Position numbers and translations under genes: made by a program
The notes under the pieces: model-generated
The model's input: the letters and a program-made list of their open reading frames with translations, nothing else
What the model was told of the DNA's origin: nothing
Database searches by the model: none
Assembly (NCBI RefSeq): GCF_900638555.1
Contig: NZ_LR134525.1
Location: forward strand, 2,122,099-2,186,098
Origin: Neisseria meningitidis
GTDB lineage: Bacteria > Pseudomonadota > Gammaproteobacteria > Burkholderiales > Neisseriaceae
Direction of reading: 5' to 3'
Length of the DNA stretch: 64,000 bases
Shown here: piece by piece, positions 28,040 to 36,432 of the stretch
Numbering within the stretch: the first letter of the stretch is position 1
Layout of the letters: every line of letters starts with the position of its first letter

Positions 28040-29581
28040 TCAGTTTTCCACGCGTTTGAAATGGCGCGGACGGAAGCCCAAAGCCGCCAGTGATGCGAAA
28101 TACAGTCCGCCGCCGACGGCAATCAGGATGAAGAGCCGGGCGGCCTTTTGCATTCCGCCGGCGTGTGCCCAGTCGAACGGCAGCCAGATTTGGGCGGCAT
28201 ACAGGCCGCCTCCCATCACGGCGAGCGAGAGCAGCATTTTTGCCAAGAACGCTGCCCAACCCTTGCCAGGTTGGTAAATACCGTGTCTGCGCAACAGGTA
28301 AAACAACAATCCGGCATTGATACACGCGCCCAGACCGATGGCAAGCGAAAGTCCGACGTGTTTCAGTGGGCCGATAAAGGCAAGGTTCATCAACTGCGTG
28401 CAAATGAGCGTGAAGATGGCGATTTTGACGGGCGTTTTGATGTTTTGCCGCGCATAAAAGCCGGGCGCCAACACTTTAATCATGATTAAACCGATTAAAC
28501 CGAAAGAATAGGCAATCAGCGCGTGTTGCGTCATCTGCGCGTCAAACAGCGTGAATTCTCGGTACATAAACAAGGTTGCCACCAGCGGGAACGACAACAC
28601 CGCCAGTCCGACCGCCGCCGGCAGCGTCAGCAGCATGCACAGGCGCAAACCCCAGTCGAGCAGGGCGGAAAACTGTTCCGTATCTTGGTTTGCCGAGTGT
28701 TTGGACAAAGTCGGCAGCAAAATCGTACCGAGTGCCGCCCCCAGCACGCCGCCGGGCAGCTCCATCATGCGGTCGGCGTAATACATCCATGAAACGCTGC
28801 CCGATTGCAGATAAGACGCGAAAATCGTGTTGATAACCAAAGAAATCTGCGCCACGCTCACGCCCAAAATCGCAGGTGCCATTTGTTTCATGACGCGGTT
28901 GACCGCCGCATCTTTGAAATTCAGTTTGGGCAGTTTCAAAAAACCCAGTTTCGCCAACCAAGGGAGCTGAAAGCCGAGCTGCAAAATACCGCCGACAAAA
29001 ACCGCCCAAGCCAGCGCGGTAACGGGAGGATCGAAATACGGCACGAAAAACAGCGCGAATACGATAAACGACACGTTCAGAAACGTGGGCGTAAACGCCG
29101 GAATGCCGAACTTATGATAAGAATTGAGTACCGAGCCGACAAAAGAGGAAAGTGAAATCAATAAGATATAGGGGAACGTAATCCGCAGCAAATCGATGGA
29201 GAGCTGAAATTTGTCGGCATCTTTGGCAAAACCGGGTGCGGAAACATAAATCACCCAAGGCGCAGCAAGTATGCCCAGCGCGGTAACGATGACCAGCACA
29301 AACGACAGCATCCCCGCCACATGGCGGATAAAAGCCTCCGTCGCCTCTTTAGAACGCGTTTCCTTATATTCCGCCAAAATCGGCACAAACGCTTGGGCAA
29401 ACGCCCCCTCCGCAAACACGCGGCGAAGCAGGTTGGGCAGTTTGAACGCGACAAAAAACGCATCCGTCGCCATGCCCGCGCCGAATGCGCGCGCAATGAC
29501 CGTATCGCGCACAAATCCCAAAACGCGCGACACCATCGTCAGGCTGCCGACTTTTGCCAAAGCTCCCAGCATATTCATCAT
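28040..29581 (-). CDS. murJ: Lipid II flippase MurJ (MviN)
   Basis: MurJ flips lipid II across the inner membrane for peptidoglycan synthesis. The 513-residue protein has about fourteen hydrophobic helices and the MOP-superfamily signature near the N-terminus: [40 protein letters not shown] and [17 protein letters not shown] lies just upstream of the paired ATG codons at 29581 and 29578. The gene is divergent from dsbA1. Confidence 0.96.
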   Translation of the reverse strand: MMNMLGALAKVGSLTMVSRVLGFVRDTVIARAFGAGMATDAFFVAFKLPNLLRRVFAEGAFAQAFVPILAEYKETRSKEATEAFIRHVAGMLSFVLVIVTALGILAAPWVIYVSAPGFAKDADKFQLSIDLLRITFPYILLISLSSFVGSVLNSYHKFGIPAFTPTFLNVSFIVFALFFVPYFDPPVTALAWAVFVGGILQLGFQLPWLAKLGFLKLPKLNFKDAAVNRVMKQMAPAILGVSVAQISLVINTIFASYLQSGSVSWMYYADRMMELPGGVLGAALGTILLPTLSKHSANQDTEQFSALLDWGLRLCMLLTLPAAVGLAVLSFPLVATLFMYREFTLFDAQMTQHALIAYSFGLIGLIMIKVLAPGFYARQNIKTPVKIAIFTLICTQLMNLAFIGPLKHVGLSLAIGLGACINAGLLFYLLRRHGIYQPGKGWAAFLAKMLLSLAVMGGGLYAAQIWLPFDWAHAGGMQKAARLFILIAVGGGLYFASLAALGFRPRHFKRVEN

Positions 29582-29634
29582 TGTTCCTCAACAGTCGTAC
29601 CCGTTTGGGGCAACGGCGCGTATTGTACGACAGA

Positions 29635-29678
29635 AACCGCTTCAGACGGCATCGGGTTTGATGCCGTCTGAAGCGGTT
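29635..29678. terminator. Long inverted DUS pair between murJ and dsbA1
   Basis: An 18-bp stem ACCGCTTCAGACGGCATC (29635-29652) pairs with its complement at 29661-29678 around two DUS copies. It lies between divergent genes, so it is more likely an uptake signal than a terminator. Confidence 0.6.
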
Positions 29679-29795
29679 TCCCGAAACGAAAGCTTCCTTT
29701 TCCGGCGGCAAACTGTATCAACACGCGGAAATGCAATAAAATAGCCGGATTCCGATTGATTTCCAACATCTGTTTCCAACATCACGGAGAGCCGT

Positions 29796-30494
29796 ATGAA
29801 ATCCAGACACCTCGCCCTCGGCGTTGCCGCCCTGTTTGCCCTTGCCGCGTGCGACAGCAAAGTCCAAACCAGCGTCCCCGCCGACAGCGCGCCTGCCGCT
29901 TCGGCAGCCGCCGCCCCGGCAGGGCTGGTCGAAGGGCAAAACTATACCGTCCTTGCCAACCCGATTCCCCAACAGCAGGCAGGCAAAGTCGAAGTCCTTG
30001 AGTTTTTCGGCTATTTCTGTCCGCACTGCGCCCACCTCGAACCTGTTTTAAGCAAACACGCCAAGTCTTTTAAAGACGATATGTACCTGCGTACCGAACA
30101 CGTCGTCTGGCAGAAAGAAATGCTGACGCTGGCACGCCTCGCCGCCGCCGTCGATATGGCTGCCGCCGACAGCAAAGATGTGGCGAACAGCCATATTTTC
30201 GATGCGATGGTCAACCAAAAAATCAAGCTGCAAAATCCGGAAGTCCTCAAAAAATGGCTGGGCGAACAAACCGCCTTTGACGGCAAAAAAGTCCTTGCCG
30301 CCTACGAGTCCCCCGAAAGCCAGGCGCGCGCCGACAAAATGCAGGAGCTGACCGAAACCTTCCAAATCGACGGTACGCCCACGGTTATCGTCGGCGGTAA
30401 ATATAAAGTTGAATTTGCCGACTGGGAGTCCGGTATGAACACCATCGACCTTTTGGCGGACAAAGTACGCGAAGAACAAAAAGCCGCGCAGTAA
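29796..30494 (+). CDS. dsbA1: Thiol:disulfide interchange lipoprotein DsbA1
   Basis: DsbA enzymes introduce disulfide bonds into exported proteins such as pilus components. The 232-residue precursor has a lipoprotein signal with lipobox LAAC (Cys19), an alanine-rich linker, then a thioredoxin fold with the active site FCPHCAH and the cis-proline loop GTPTVIV. It is a close paralogue of the protein at 52619-53314. The location beside murJ fits dsbA1 of N. meningitidis, which is reported to be missing from gonococcus. An inverted DUS terminator follows. Confidence 0.93.
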   Translation: MKSRHLALGVAALFALAACDSKVQTSVPADSAPAASAAAAPAGLVEGQNYTVLANPIPQQQAGKVEVLEFFGYFCPHCAHLEPVLSKHAKSFKDDMYLRTEHVVWQKEMLTLARLAAAVDMAAADSKDVANSHIFDAMVNQKIKLQNPEVLKKWLGEQTAFDGKKVLAAYESPESQARADKMQELTETFQIDGTPTVIVGGKYKVEFADWESGMNTIDLLADKVREEQKAAQ

Positions 30495-30507
30495 GCCCGT
30501 TTGAAAA

Positions 30508-30544
30508 ATGCCGTCTGAAACTTGGTTTTCAGACGGCATTTTGA
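30508..30544 (+). terminator. Inverted DUS terminator after dsbA1
   Basis: ATGCCGTCTGAAA (30508-30520) and TTTCAGACGGCAT (30527-30539) form a hairpin followed by TTTT. It lies between convergent dsbA1 and amgK. Confidence 0.8.
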
Positions 30545-30550
30545 TTGGGT

Positions 30551-31555
30551 TTAAAACGTAAAGCCCGTTTCCAGTTCTTCATCGCCGACCAGTTCGACCA
30601 AGAGCGCGTAGAGCGGGGCGAGTTCGGCATAACGGCGCGATACGCGGCGCAGATAGTTTAAGAAACGCGGGATTTCGGGACGGTATTTGTCTTTGCCGTC
30701 ACGGTAGTACAGGCGTGCGAAGATGCCTGCAACCTTCAAGTGCCGCTGCACGCCCATCCATTCGAACCAGCGGTAAAACTCGTCAAACGCTTCGGGGACG
30801 GGCAAGCCGGCAGCCCGCGCCTTTTCCCAGTAGCGGATAACCAAGTCCAAGACAAATTCTTCTTCCCATTCGATAAAGGCATCGCGCAACAGCGACACCA
30901 AATCGTAGGAAATCGGGCCGTAAAGCGCGTCTTGGAAGTCTAAAACGCCCGGTCTGCCGCGCGTCAGCATCAGGTTGCGGACGATAAAGTCGCGGTGCAC
31001 ATAGACTTTGGGCTGCGCCAACAGGGGCGGCAGCAGCGTATCGACGGTTTGCTGCCAAAGTTGGCGTTGTTTGAATGTTAATTCGCGCCCCAATTCTTTT
31101 GCGACAAACCATTCCGGGAACAGGTTGATTTCGCGCAGCATCGTTTCACGGTCATATTCGGGCAAAACCCCTTCACGGCTTGCCTTCTGCAATTCGACCA
31201 GCTCGCCGATTGCCTCCAAAAGCAGGGCTTTGTGCGCCGCTTCGCCCTGCTCCTGAAGCATCGCGGTCAAAAACGTCGTATTGCCCAAGTCGTTCAATAC
31301 CACAAACCCCAAATCCGTGTCCGCGTGCAATACCTGCGGTACATTGACCATGTCAAACAGTTTCTGCACTTTCAAATAAGGTGCGACACTCATCTTGTCG
31401 GGCGGTGCATCCATGCAGACGACACTGCTGCCGTCTGAAAACGTTGCACGGAAATAGCGGCGGAAATCAGCATCCGCCGCCGCGAAGGACAGATCGAAGT
31501 CCCGTTCGGGATAGATGGTCTGAAGCCAATTTTTCAGTTCGGTTTGCCGTTGCAT
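30551..31555 (-). CDS. amgK: Anomeric MurNAc/GlcNAc kinase AmgK (aminoglycoside phosphotransferase fold)
   Basis: AmgK phosphorylates recycled N-acetylmuramic acid at the anomeric carbon, allowing cell-wall sugars to bypass de novo synthesis. The 334-residue protein has a kinase fold with the catalytic loop VHRDFIVRNLM and the metal-binding VLDFQDALYGP. The gene is divergent from lptD, the arrangement seen for amgK in pseudomonads. The usual partner murU is not next to it here. The exact substrate is inferred from family and context. Confidence 0.85.
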   Translation of the reverse strand: MQRQTELKNWLQTIYPERDFDLSFAAADADFRRYFRATFSDGSSVVCMDAPPDKMSVAPYLKVQKLFDMVNVPQVLHADTDLGFVVLNDLGNTTFLTAMLQEQGEAAHKALLLEAIGELVELQKASREGVLPEYDRETMLREINLFPEWFVAKELGRELTFKQRQLWQQTVDTLLPPLLAQPKVYVHRDFIVRNLMLTRGRPGVLDFQDALYGPISYDLVSLLRDAFIEWEEEFVLDLVIRYWEKARAAGLPVPEAFDEFYRWFEWMGVQRHLKVAGIFARLYYRDGKDKYRPEIPRFLNYLRRVSRRYAELAPLYALLVELVGDEELETGFTF

Positions 31556-31624
31556 AACAGTACTAAAGCATTTCAGGTTACAATAAACGCTATTCTAACT
31601 GGCAAACCGACTTGAGGGGCGATT

Positions 31625-34033
31625 TTGGCTCGTTTATTTTCACTCAAACCACTGGTGCTGGCATTGGGCTTCTGTTTCGGCACGCATTGCGCCGCCGCCG
31701 ATGCCGTTGCGGCGGAGGAAACGGACAATCCGACCGCCGGAGGAAGCGTTCGGAGCGTGTCCGAACCCATACAGCCTACCAGCCTGAGCCTCGGTTCGAC
31801 CTGCCTGTTTTGCAGTAACGAAAGCGGCAGCCCCGAGAGAACCGAAGCCGCCGTCCAAGGCAGCGGCGAAGCATCCATCCCCGAAGACTATACGCGCATT
31901 GTTGCCGACAGGATGGAAGGACAGTCGCAGGTGCAGGTGCGTGCCGAAGGCAACGTCGTCGTCGAACGCAATCGGACGACCCTCAATGCCGATTGGGCGG
32001 ATTACGACCAGTCGGGCGACACCGTTACCGCAGGCGACCGGTTCGCCCTCCAACAGGACGGTACGCTGATTCGGGGCGAAACCCTGACCTACAATCTCGA
32101 GCAGCAGACCGGGGAAGCGCACAACGTCCGTATGGAAACCGAACACGGCGGACGGCGGCTGCAAAGCGTCAGCCGCACCGCCGAAATGTTGGGCGAAGGG
32201 CATTACAAACTGACGGAAACCCAATTCAACACCTGTTCCGCCGGCGATGCCGGCTGGTATGTCAAGGCCGCTTCCGTCGAAGCCGATCGGGAAAAAGGCA
32301 TAGGCGTTGCCAAACACGCCGCCTTCGTGTTCGGCGGCGTTCCCCTTTTCTATACGCCTTGGGCGGACTTCCCGCTTGACGGCAACCGCAAAAGCGGCCT
32401 GCTTGTTCCCTCACTGTCCGCCGGTTCGGACGGCGTTTCCCTTTCCGTTCCCTATTATTTCAACCTTGCCCCCAATCTCGATGCCACGTTCGCGCCCGGC
32501 GTGATCGGCGAACGCGGCGCGGTCTTTGACGGGCAGGTACGCTACCTGCGGCCGGATTATGCCGGCCAGTCCGACCTGACCTGGCTGCCGCACGACAAGA
32601 AAAGCGGCAGGAATAACCGCTATCAGGCGAAATGGCAGCATCGGCACGACATTTCCGACACGCTTCAGGCGGGTGTCGATTTCAACCAAGTCTCCGACAG
32701 CGGCTACTACCGCGACTTTTACGGCAACAAAGAAATCGCCGGCAACGTCAACCTCAACCGCCGTGTATGGCTGGATTATGGCGGCAGGGCGGCGGGCGGC
32801 AGCCTGAATGCCGGCCTTTCGGTTCTGAAATACCAGACGCTGGCAAACCAAAGCGGCTACAAAGACAAACCGTATGCCCTGATGCCGCGCCTTTCCGCCG
32901 ATTGGCGCAAAAACACCGGCAGGGCGCAAATCGGCGTGTCCGCACAATTTACCCGCTTCAGCCACGACAGCCGCCAAGACGGCAGCCGCCTCGTCGTCTA
33001 TCCCGACATCAAATGGGATTTCAGCAACAGCTGGGGTTACGTCCGTCCCAAGCTCGGACTGCACGCCACCTATTACAGCCTCAACCGCTTCGGCAGCCAA
33101 GAAGCCCGACGCGTCAGCCGCACTCTGCCCATCGTCAACATCGACAGCGGCATGACCTTCGAACGCAATACGCGGATGTTTGGCGGAGAAGTCCTGCAAA
33201 CCCTCGAGCCGCGCCTGTTCTACAACTATATTCCTGCCAAATCCCAAAACGACCTGCCCAATTTCGATTCGTCGGAAAGCAGCTTCGGCTACGGGCAGCT
33301 CTTTCGCGAAAACCTCTATTACGGCAACGACAGGATTAACACCGCAAACAGCCTTTCCGCCGCCGTGCAAAGCCGTATTTTGGACGGCGCGACGGGGGAA
33401 GAGCGTTTCCGCGCCGGCATCGGTCAGAAATTCTACTTCAAAAACGACGCAGTCATGCTTGACGGCAGTGTCGGCAAAAAACCGCGCAGCCGTTCCGACT
33501 GGGTGGCATTCGCCTCCAGCGGCATCGGCAGCCGCTTCATCCTCGACAGCAGCATCCACTACAACCAAAACGACAAACGCGCCGAGAACTACGCCGTCGG
33601 TGCAAGCTACCGTCCCGCACAGGGCAAAGTGCTGAACGCCCGCTACAAATACGGGCGCAACGAAAAAATCTACCTGAAGTCCGACGGTTCCTATTTTTAC
33701 GACAAACTCAGCCAGCTCGACCTGTCCGCACAATGGCCGCTGACGCGCAACCTGTCGGCCGTCGTCCGTTACAACTACGGTTTTGAAGCCAAAAAACCGA
33801 TAGAGGTGCTGGCGGGTGCGGAATACAAAAGCAGTTGCGGCTGCTGGGGCGCGGGCGTGTACGCCCAACGCTACGTTACCGGCGAAAACACCTACAAAAA
33901 CGCTGTCTTTTTCTCACTTCAGTTGAAAGACCTCAGCAGTGTCGGCAGAAACCCCGCAGACAGGATGGATGTCGCCGTTCCCGGCTATATCCCCGCCCAC
34001 TCTCTTTCCGCCGGACGCAACAAACGGCCCTGA
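31625..34033 (+). CDS. lptD: LPS/LOS assembly outer membrane protein LptD
   Basis: LptD forms, with LptE, the outer-membrane channel that inserts lipooligosaccharide. The 802-residue precursor has a signal peptide (LVLALGFCFGTHCAAA), an OstA/LptA-like periplasmic domain (about residues 95-210: IVADRMEGQSQVQVRAEG) and a long beta-barrel. Cysteine pairs needed for disulfide-dependent assembly are visible as CLFC near the N-terminus and SSCGCW near the C-terminus. The start is TTG 31625 with GAGGGGCGA just upstream; no ATG fits the signal peptide. A surA-like gene follows in the same direction. Confidence 0.95.
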   Translation: MARLFSLKPLVLALGFCFGTHCAAADAVAAEETDNPTAGGSVRSVSEPIQPTSLSLGSTCLFCSNESGSPERTEAAVQGSGEASIPEDYTRIVADRMEGQSQVQVRAEGNVVVERNRTTLNADWADYDQSGDTVTAGDRFALQQDGTLIRGETLTYNLEQQTGEAHNVRMETEHGGRRLQSVSRTAEMLGEGHYKLTETQFNTCSAGDAGWYVKAASVEADREKGIGVAKHAAFVFGGVPLFYTPWADFPLDGNRKSGLLVPSLSAGSDGVSLSVPYYFNLAPNLDATFAPGVIGERGAVFDGQVRYLRPDYAGQSDLTWLPHDKKSGRNNRYQAKWQHRHDISDTLQAGVDFNQVSDSGYYRDFYGNKEIAGNVNLNRRVWLDYGGRAAGGSLNAGLSVLKYQTLANQSGYKDKPYALMPRLSADWRKNTGRAQIGVSAQFTRFSHDSRQDGSRLVVYPDIKWDFSNSWGYVRPKLGLHATYYSLNRFGSQEARRVSRTLPIVNIDSGMTFERNTRMFGGEVLQTLEPRLFYNYIPAKSQNDLPNFDSSESSFGYGQLFRENLYYGNDRINTANSLSAAVQSRILDGATGEERFRAGIGQKFYFKNDAVMLDGSVGKKPRSRSDWVAFASSGIGSRFILDSSIHYNQNDKRAENYAVGASYRPAQGKVLNARYKYGRNEKIYLKSDGSYFYDKLSQLDLSAQWPLTRNLSAVVRYNYGFEAKKPIEVLAGAEYKSSCGCWGAGVYAQRYVTGENTYKNAVFFSLQLKDLSSVGRNPADRMDVAVPGYIPAHSLSAGRNKRP

Positions 34034-34137
34034 CCGTCGGAAACCCGGCAGGAGCACCGTTCCCGCACAAGACGGCATTCCACCGACAACCCCAAACCCG
34101 CCATCAAAGGCAGGATTCAAACGATAAGGAAAGAATG

Positions 34138-35199
34138 ATGAAAATCAAAGCCCTGATGATTGCCGCCGCATTGCTGGCAGCAGCCGATGTCCACGCCGCA
34201 CCGCAAAAGGCAAAAACCGCATCCGCCAAAGCTGCCAAAGCTGCCAAAGCTGCCAAAGTTGCCAAAGTTGCCAAAGTTGCCAAAGTTGCCAAAGTTGCCA
34301 AAGTTGCCGCCACGGCGCAAAAAGAAGCCGCACCCGCACAACAGCAGGGCGGTATCCGCTTTTCAGACGGCATTGCCGCCGTTGCCGACAACGAAGTCAT
34401 CACGCGCCGCCGGCTTGCCGAAGCCGTTGCCGAAGCCAAAGCCAACCTGCCCAAAGACGCGCAGATAAGCGAATCCGAGCTGTCCCGACAGGTGCTGATG
34501 CAGCTTGTCAACCAATCCCTGATTGTACAGGCGGGCAAACGCCGCAACATTCAAGCAAGCGAAGCGGAAATCGATGCCGTCGTCGCAAAAAATTCCGCCC
34601 TCAAAAACCTCAGCCCCGCCCAACGCCGCGATTTTGCCGACAACATCATTGCCGAAAAAGTCCGCCAGCAGGCAGTGATGCAGAACAGCCGCGTGAGCGA
34701 AGCTGAAATCGATGCCTTCCTCGAGCAGGCGCAAAAACAAGGCATCACCCTGCCCGAAGGCGCACCGTTGCGCCAATACCGCGCCCAACACATCCTGATT
34801 AAAGCCGACAGCGAAAACGCCGCCGTCGGCGCGGAAAGCACCATCCGCAAAATCTACGGAGAGGCCCGCAGCGGCACAGACTTTTCCAGCCTAGCGCGCC
34901 AATATTCGCAAGACGCGAGCGCGGGCAACGGCGGAGATTTGGGCTGGTTTGCCGACGGCGTGATGGTTCCCGCCTTTGAAGAAGCCGTCCACGCGCTCAA
35001 ACCCGGACAGGTCGGCGCGCCCGTCCGCACCCAATTCGGCTGGCATATCATCAAATTGAACGAAGTGCGCGATGCCGGCACACCTCAGGAACGTATCCGC
35101 AATTCCGTGCGGCAATACATCTTCCAACAAAAAGCCGAACAGGCAACCGTCAACCTGTTGCGTGACCTGCATTCCGGCGCGTATGTCGACATCCGCTAA
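34138..35199 (+). CDS. surA: SurA-like periplasmic peptidyl-prolyl isomerase with tandem-repeat linker
   Basis: The 353-residue precursor has a signal peptide (LMIAAALLAAADVHA), a Lys/Ala-rich linker made of nine AKA/AKV repeats, a SurA N-terminal chaperone domain (FSDGIAAVADNEVITRRRL), and one parvulin domain (QHILIKAD through FGWHIIKL). E. coli SurA has two parvulin domains, so this protein is shorter. It follows lptD, as surA does in many bacteria, and likely helps outer-membrane protein folding. AAGGA stands upstream of two adjacent ATG codons; 34138 has the better spacing. The in-frame DUS at about 34364 encodes FSDGI. Confidence 0.92.
   Translation: MKIKALMIAAALLAAADVHAAPQKAKTASAKAAKAAKAAKVAKVAKVAKVAKVAKVAATAQKEAAPAQQQGGIRFSDGIAAVADNEVITRRRLAEAVAEAKANLPKDAQISESELSRQVLMQLVNQSLIVQAGKRRNIQASEAEIDAVVAKNSALKNLSPAQRRDFADNIIAEKVRQQAVMQNSRVSEAEIDAFLEQAQKQGITLPEGAPLRQYRAQHILIKADSENAAVGAESTIRKIYGEARSGTDFSSLARQYSQDASAGNGGDLGWFADGVMVPAFEEAVHALKPGQVGAPVRTQFGWHIIKLNEVRDAGTPQERIRNSVRQYIFQQKAEQATVNLLRDLHSGAYVDIR
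34225..34305 (+). repeat. 9-bp tandem repeat inside the SurA-like gene
   Basis: Nine in-frame copies of GCCAAAGYT are present: three GCCAAAGCT then six GCCAAAGTT. They encode (AKA)3(AKV)6 between the signal peptide and the chaperone domain. Copy number can change in whole units without breaking the frame. Confidence 0.95.
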
Positions 35200-35212
35200 G
35201 GCGGTTTGAAGC

Positions 35213-35257
35213 AAAAAGCCATACCGATCGGCAAAAATCCGGGCGGTATGGCTTTTT
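35213..35257 (+). terminator. Rho-independent terminator after the SurA-like gene
   Basis: AAAAAGCCATACC (35213-35225) pairs with GGTATGGCTTTTT (35245-35257), a 13-bp stem ending in a T run, 14 bp after the stop codon. Confidence 0.85.
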
Positions 35258-35289
35258 GGATTTCGAGTTACTTTTACACCGTCATTCAT

Positions 35290-36384
35290 CATTCCCGCGA
35301 AAGCGGGAATCTAGAAACGAAAAGTAACAGGAATTTATCGGGAATGGCTGGAGTTTAAAGGACTGGATTCCCGCCGTCGCGGGAATGACGGGATTTTGGG
35401 TTGTGGTAATTTATCGGAAAAACAAAAAAACCTATGCCGTCATTCCCGAGCAGGCGGGAATCCGGTTATTTAAAACTGCAGAAATTTATCCGAAGCAACA
35501 ACAATCTTTCCATCGTCATTCCCGCGTAGGCGGGAATCTAGCAACGAAAAGTAACAGGAATTTATCGGGAAAACAGAAACCTCTATGCCGTCATTCCCGC
35601 GAAAGCGGGAATCTAGGACGTAGAATCTAAAGCAACCGTTTTATCCGATAAGTTTCTGTGCCGAAGGGTCTGGATTCCCGCTTTCGCGGGAATGACGGCG
35701 CATAAGTTCCCGTGCGGACAGACCTAGATTCCCACCTGTGTGGGAATGACGATTCAGAAGTTGCCCGAAACTCAAAAAAAACGAAACCGAACGAACCGGA
35801 TTCCCGCTTTCGCGGGAATGACGGCGCATAAGTTCCCGTGCGGACAGACCTAGATTCCCACCTGTGTGGGAATGACGATGCAGAAGTTGCCCGAAACCAA
35901 AAAACTGAAGCCGAACGGTCTGGATTCCCGCTTTCGCGGGAATGACGGCGCATAAGTTCCCGTGCGGACAGACCTAGATTCCCACCTGCGTGGGAATGAC
36001 GATTCAGAAGTTGCCCGAAACTCAAAAAAAACGAAACCGAACGAACCGGATTCCCGCTTTTACGGGAATGACGGGATTTTGGGTTGTGGTAATTTATCGG
36101 GAAAACGGAAACCCCTATGCCGTCATTCCCGCGCAGGCGGGAATCTAGGACGTAGAATCTAAAGAAACCGTTTTATCCGATAAGTTTCTGTACCGAAGAA
36201 TCTGGATTTCCGCTTTCGCGGGAATGACGGCATATCAGTTTCTGTGCGGATAAACCTAGATTCCCATCTGCGTGGGAATGACGGGATTTTAGATTGCGGG
36301 TATTTATCGGGAACGGCGGCTTGGAAGTTCATTGAAACGGAAAAACAACGGAAACCCAAAAAACCGGATTCCCGACTGTGGGAA
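35290..36384. repeat. dRS3 / NIME repeat array
   Basis: This gene-free stretch holds about sixteen 20-bp dRS3 repeats of the form ATTCCC-N8-GGGAAT, for example at 35291-35310 and 35367-35386, with a shorter imperfect copy at 36367-36384. Between them lie spacer blocks that recur, such as GCGCATAAGTTCCCGTGCGGACAGACCTAG at about 35697, 35825 and 35947. This is the neisserial intergenic mosaic element structure. Open frames across it (peptides such as SFPHRWESR) are repeat translations and not genes. dRS3 units are known integration targets for filamentous Neisseria phage. Confidence 0.95.
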
Positions 36385-36432
36385 TGATGAGATTCAGGTT
36401 TCTGTTTTTGCCGGAGTTTGCCGTATCGGGCT

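Noticed and set aside
27930..28403. Minus-strand frame ending in INAV at a DUS
   Set aside because: Most of it lies within murJ in another frame; the unique tail is only about 110 bp and shows no family pattern.
34104..34550. Minus-strand frame rich in Leu-Ala or Phe-Gly repeats
   Set aside because: It is the reverse reading of the 9-bp repeat in the SurA-like gene.
35290..36384. Possible CRISPR array
   Set aside because: The repeats are palindromic 20-mers with inner N8 changes and repeating spacers of unequal length, which fits dRS3/NIME and not CRISPR. No cas genes are near.
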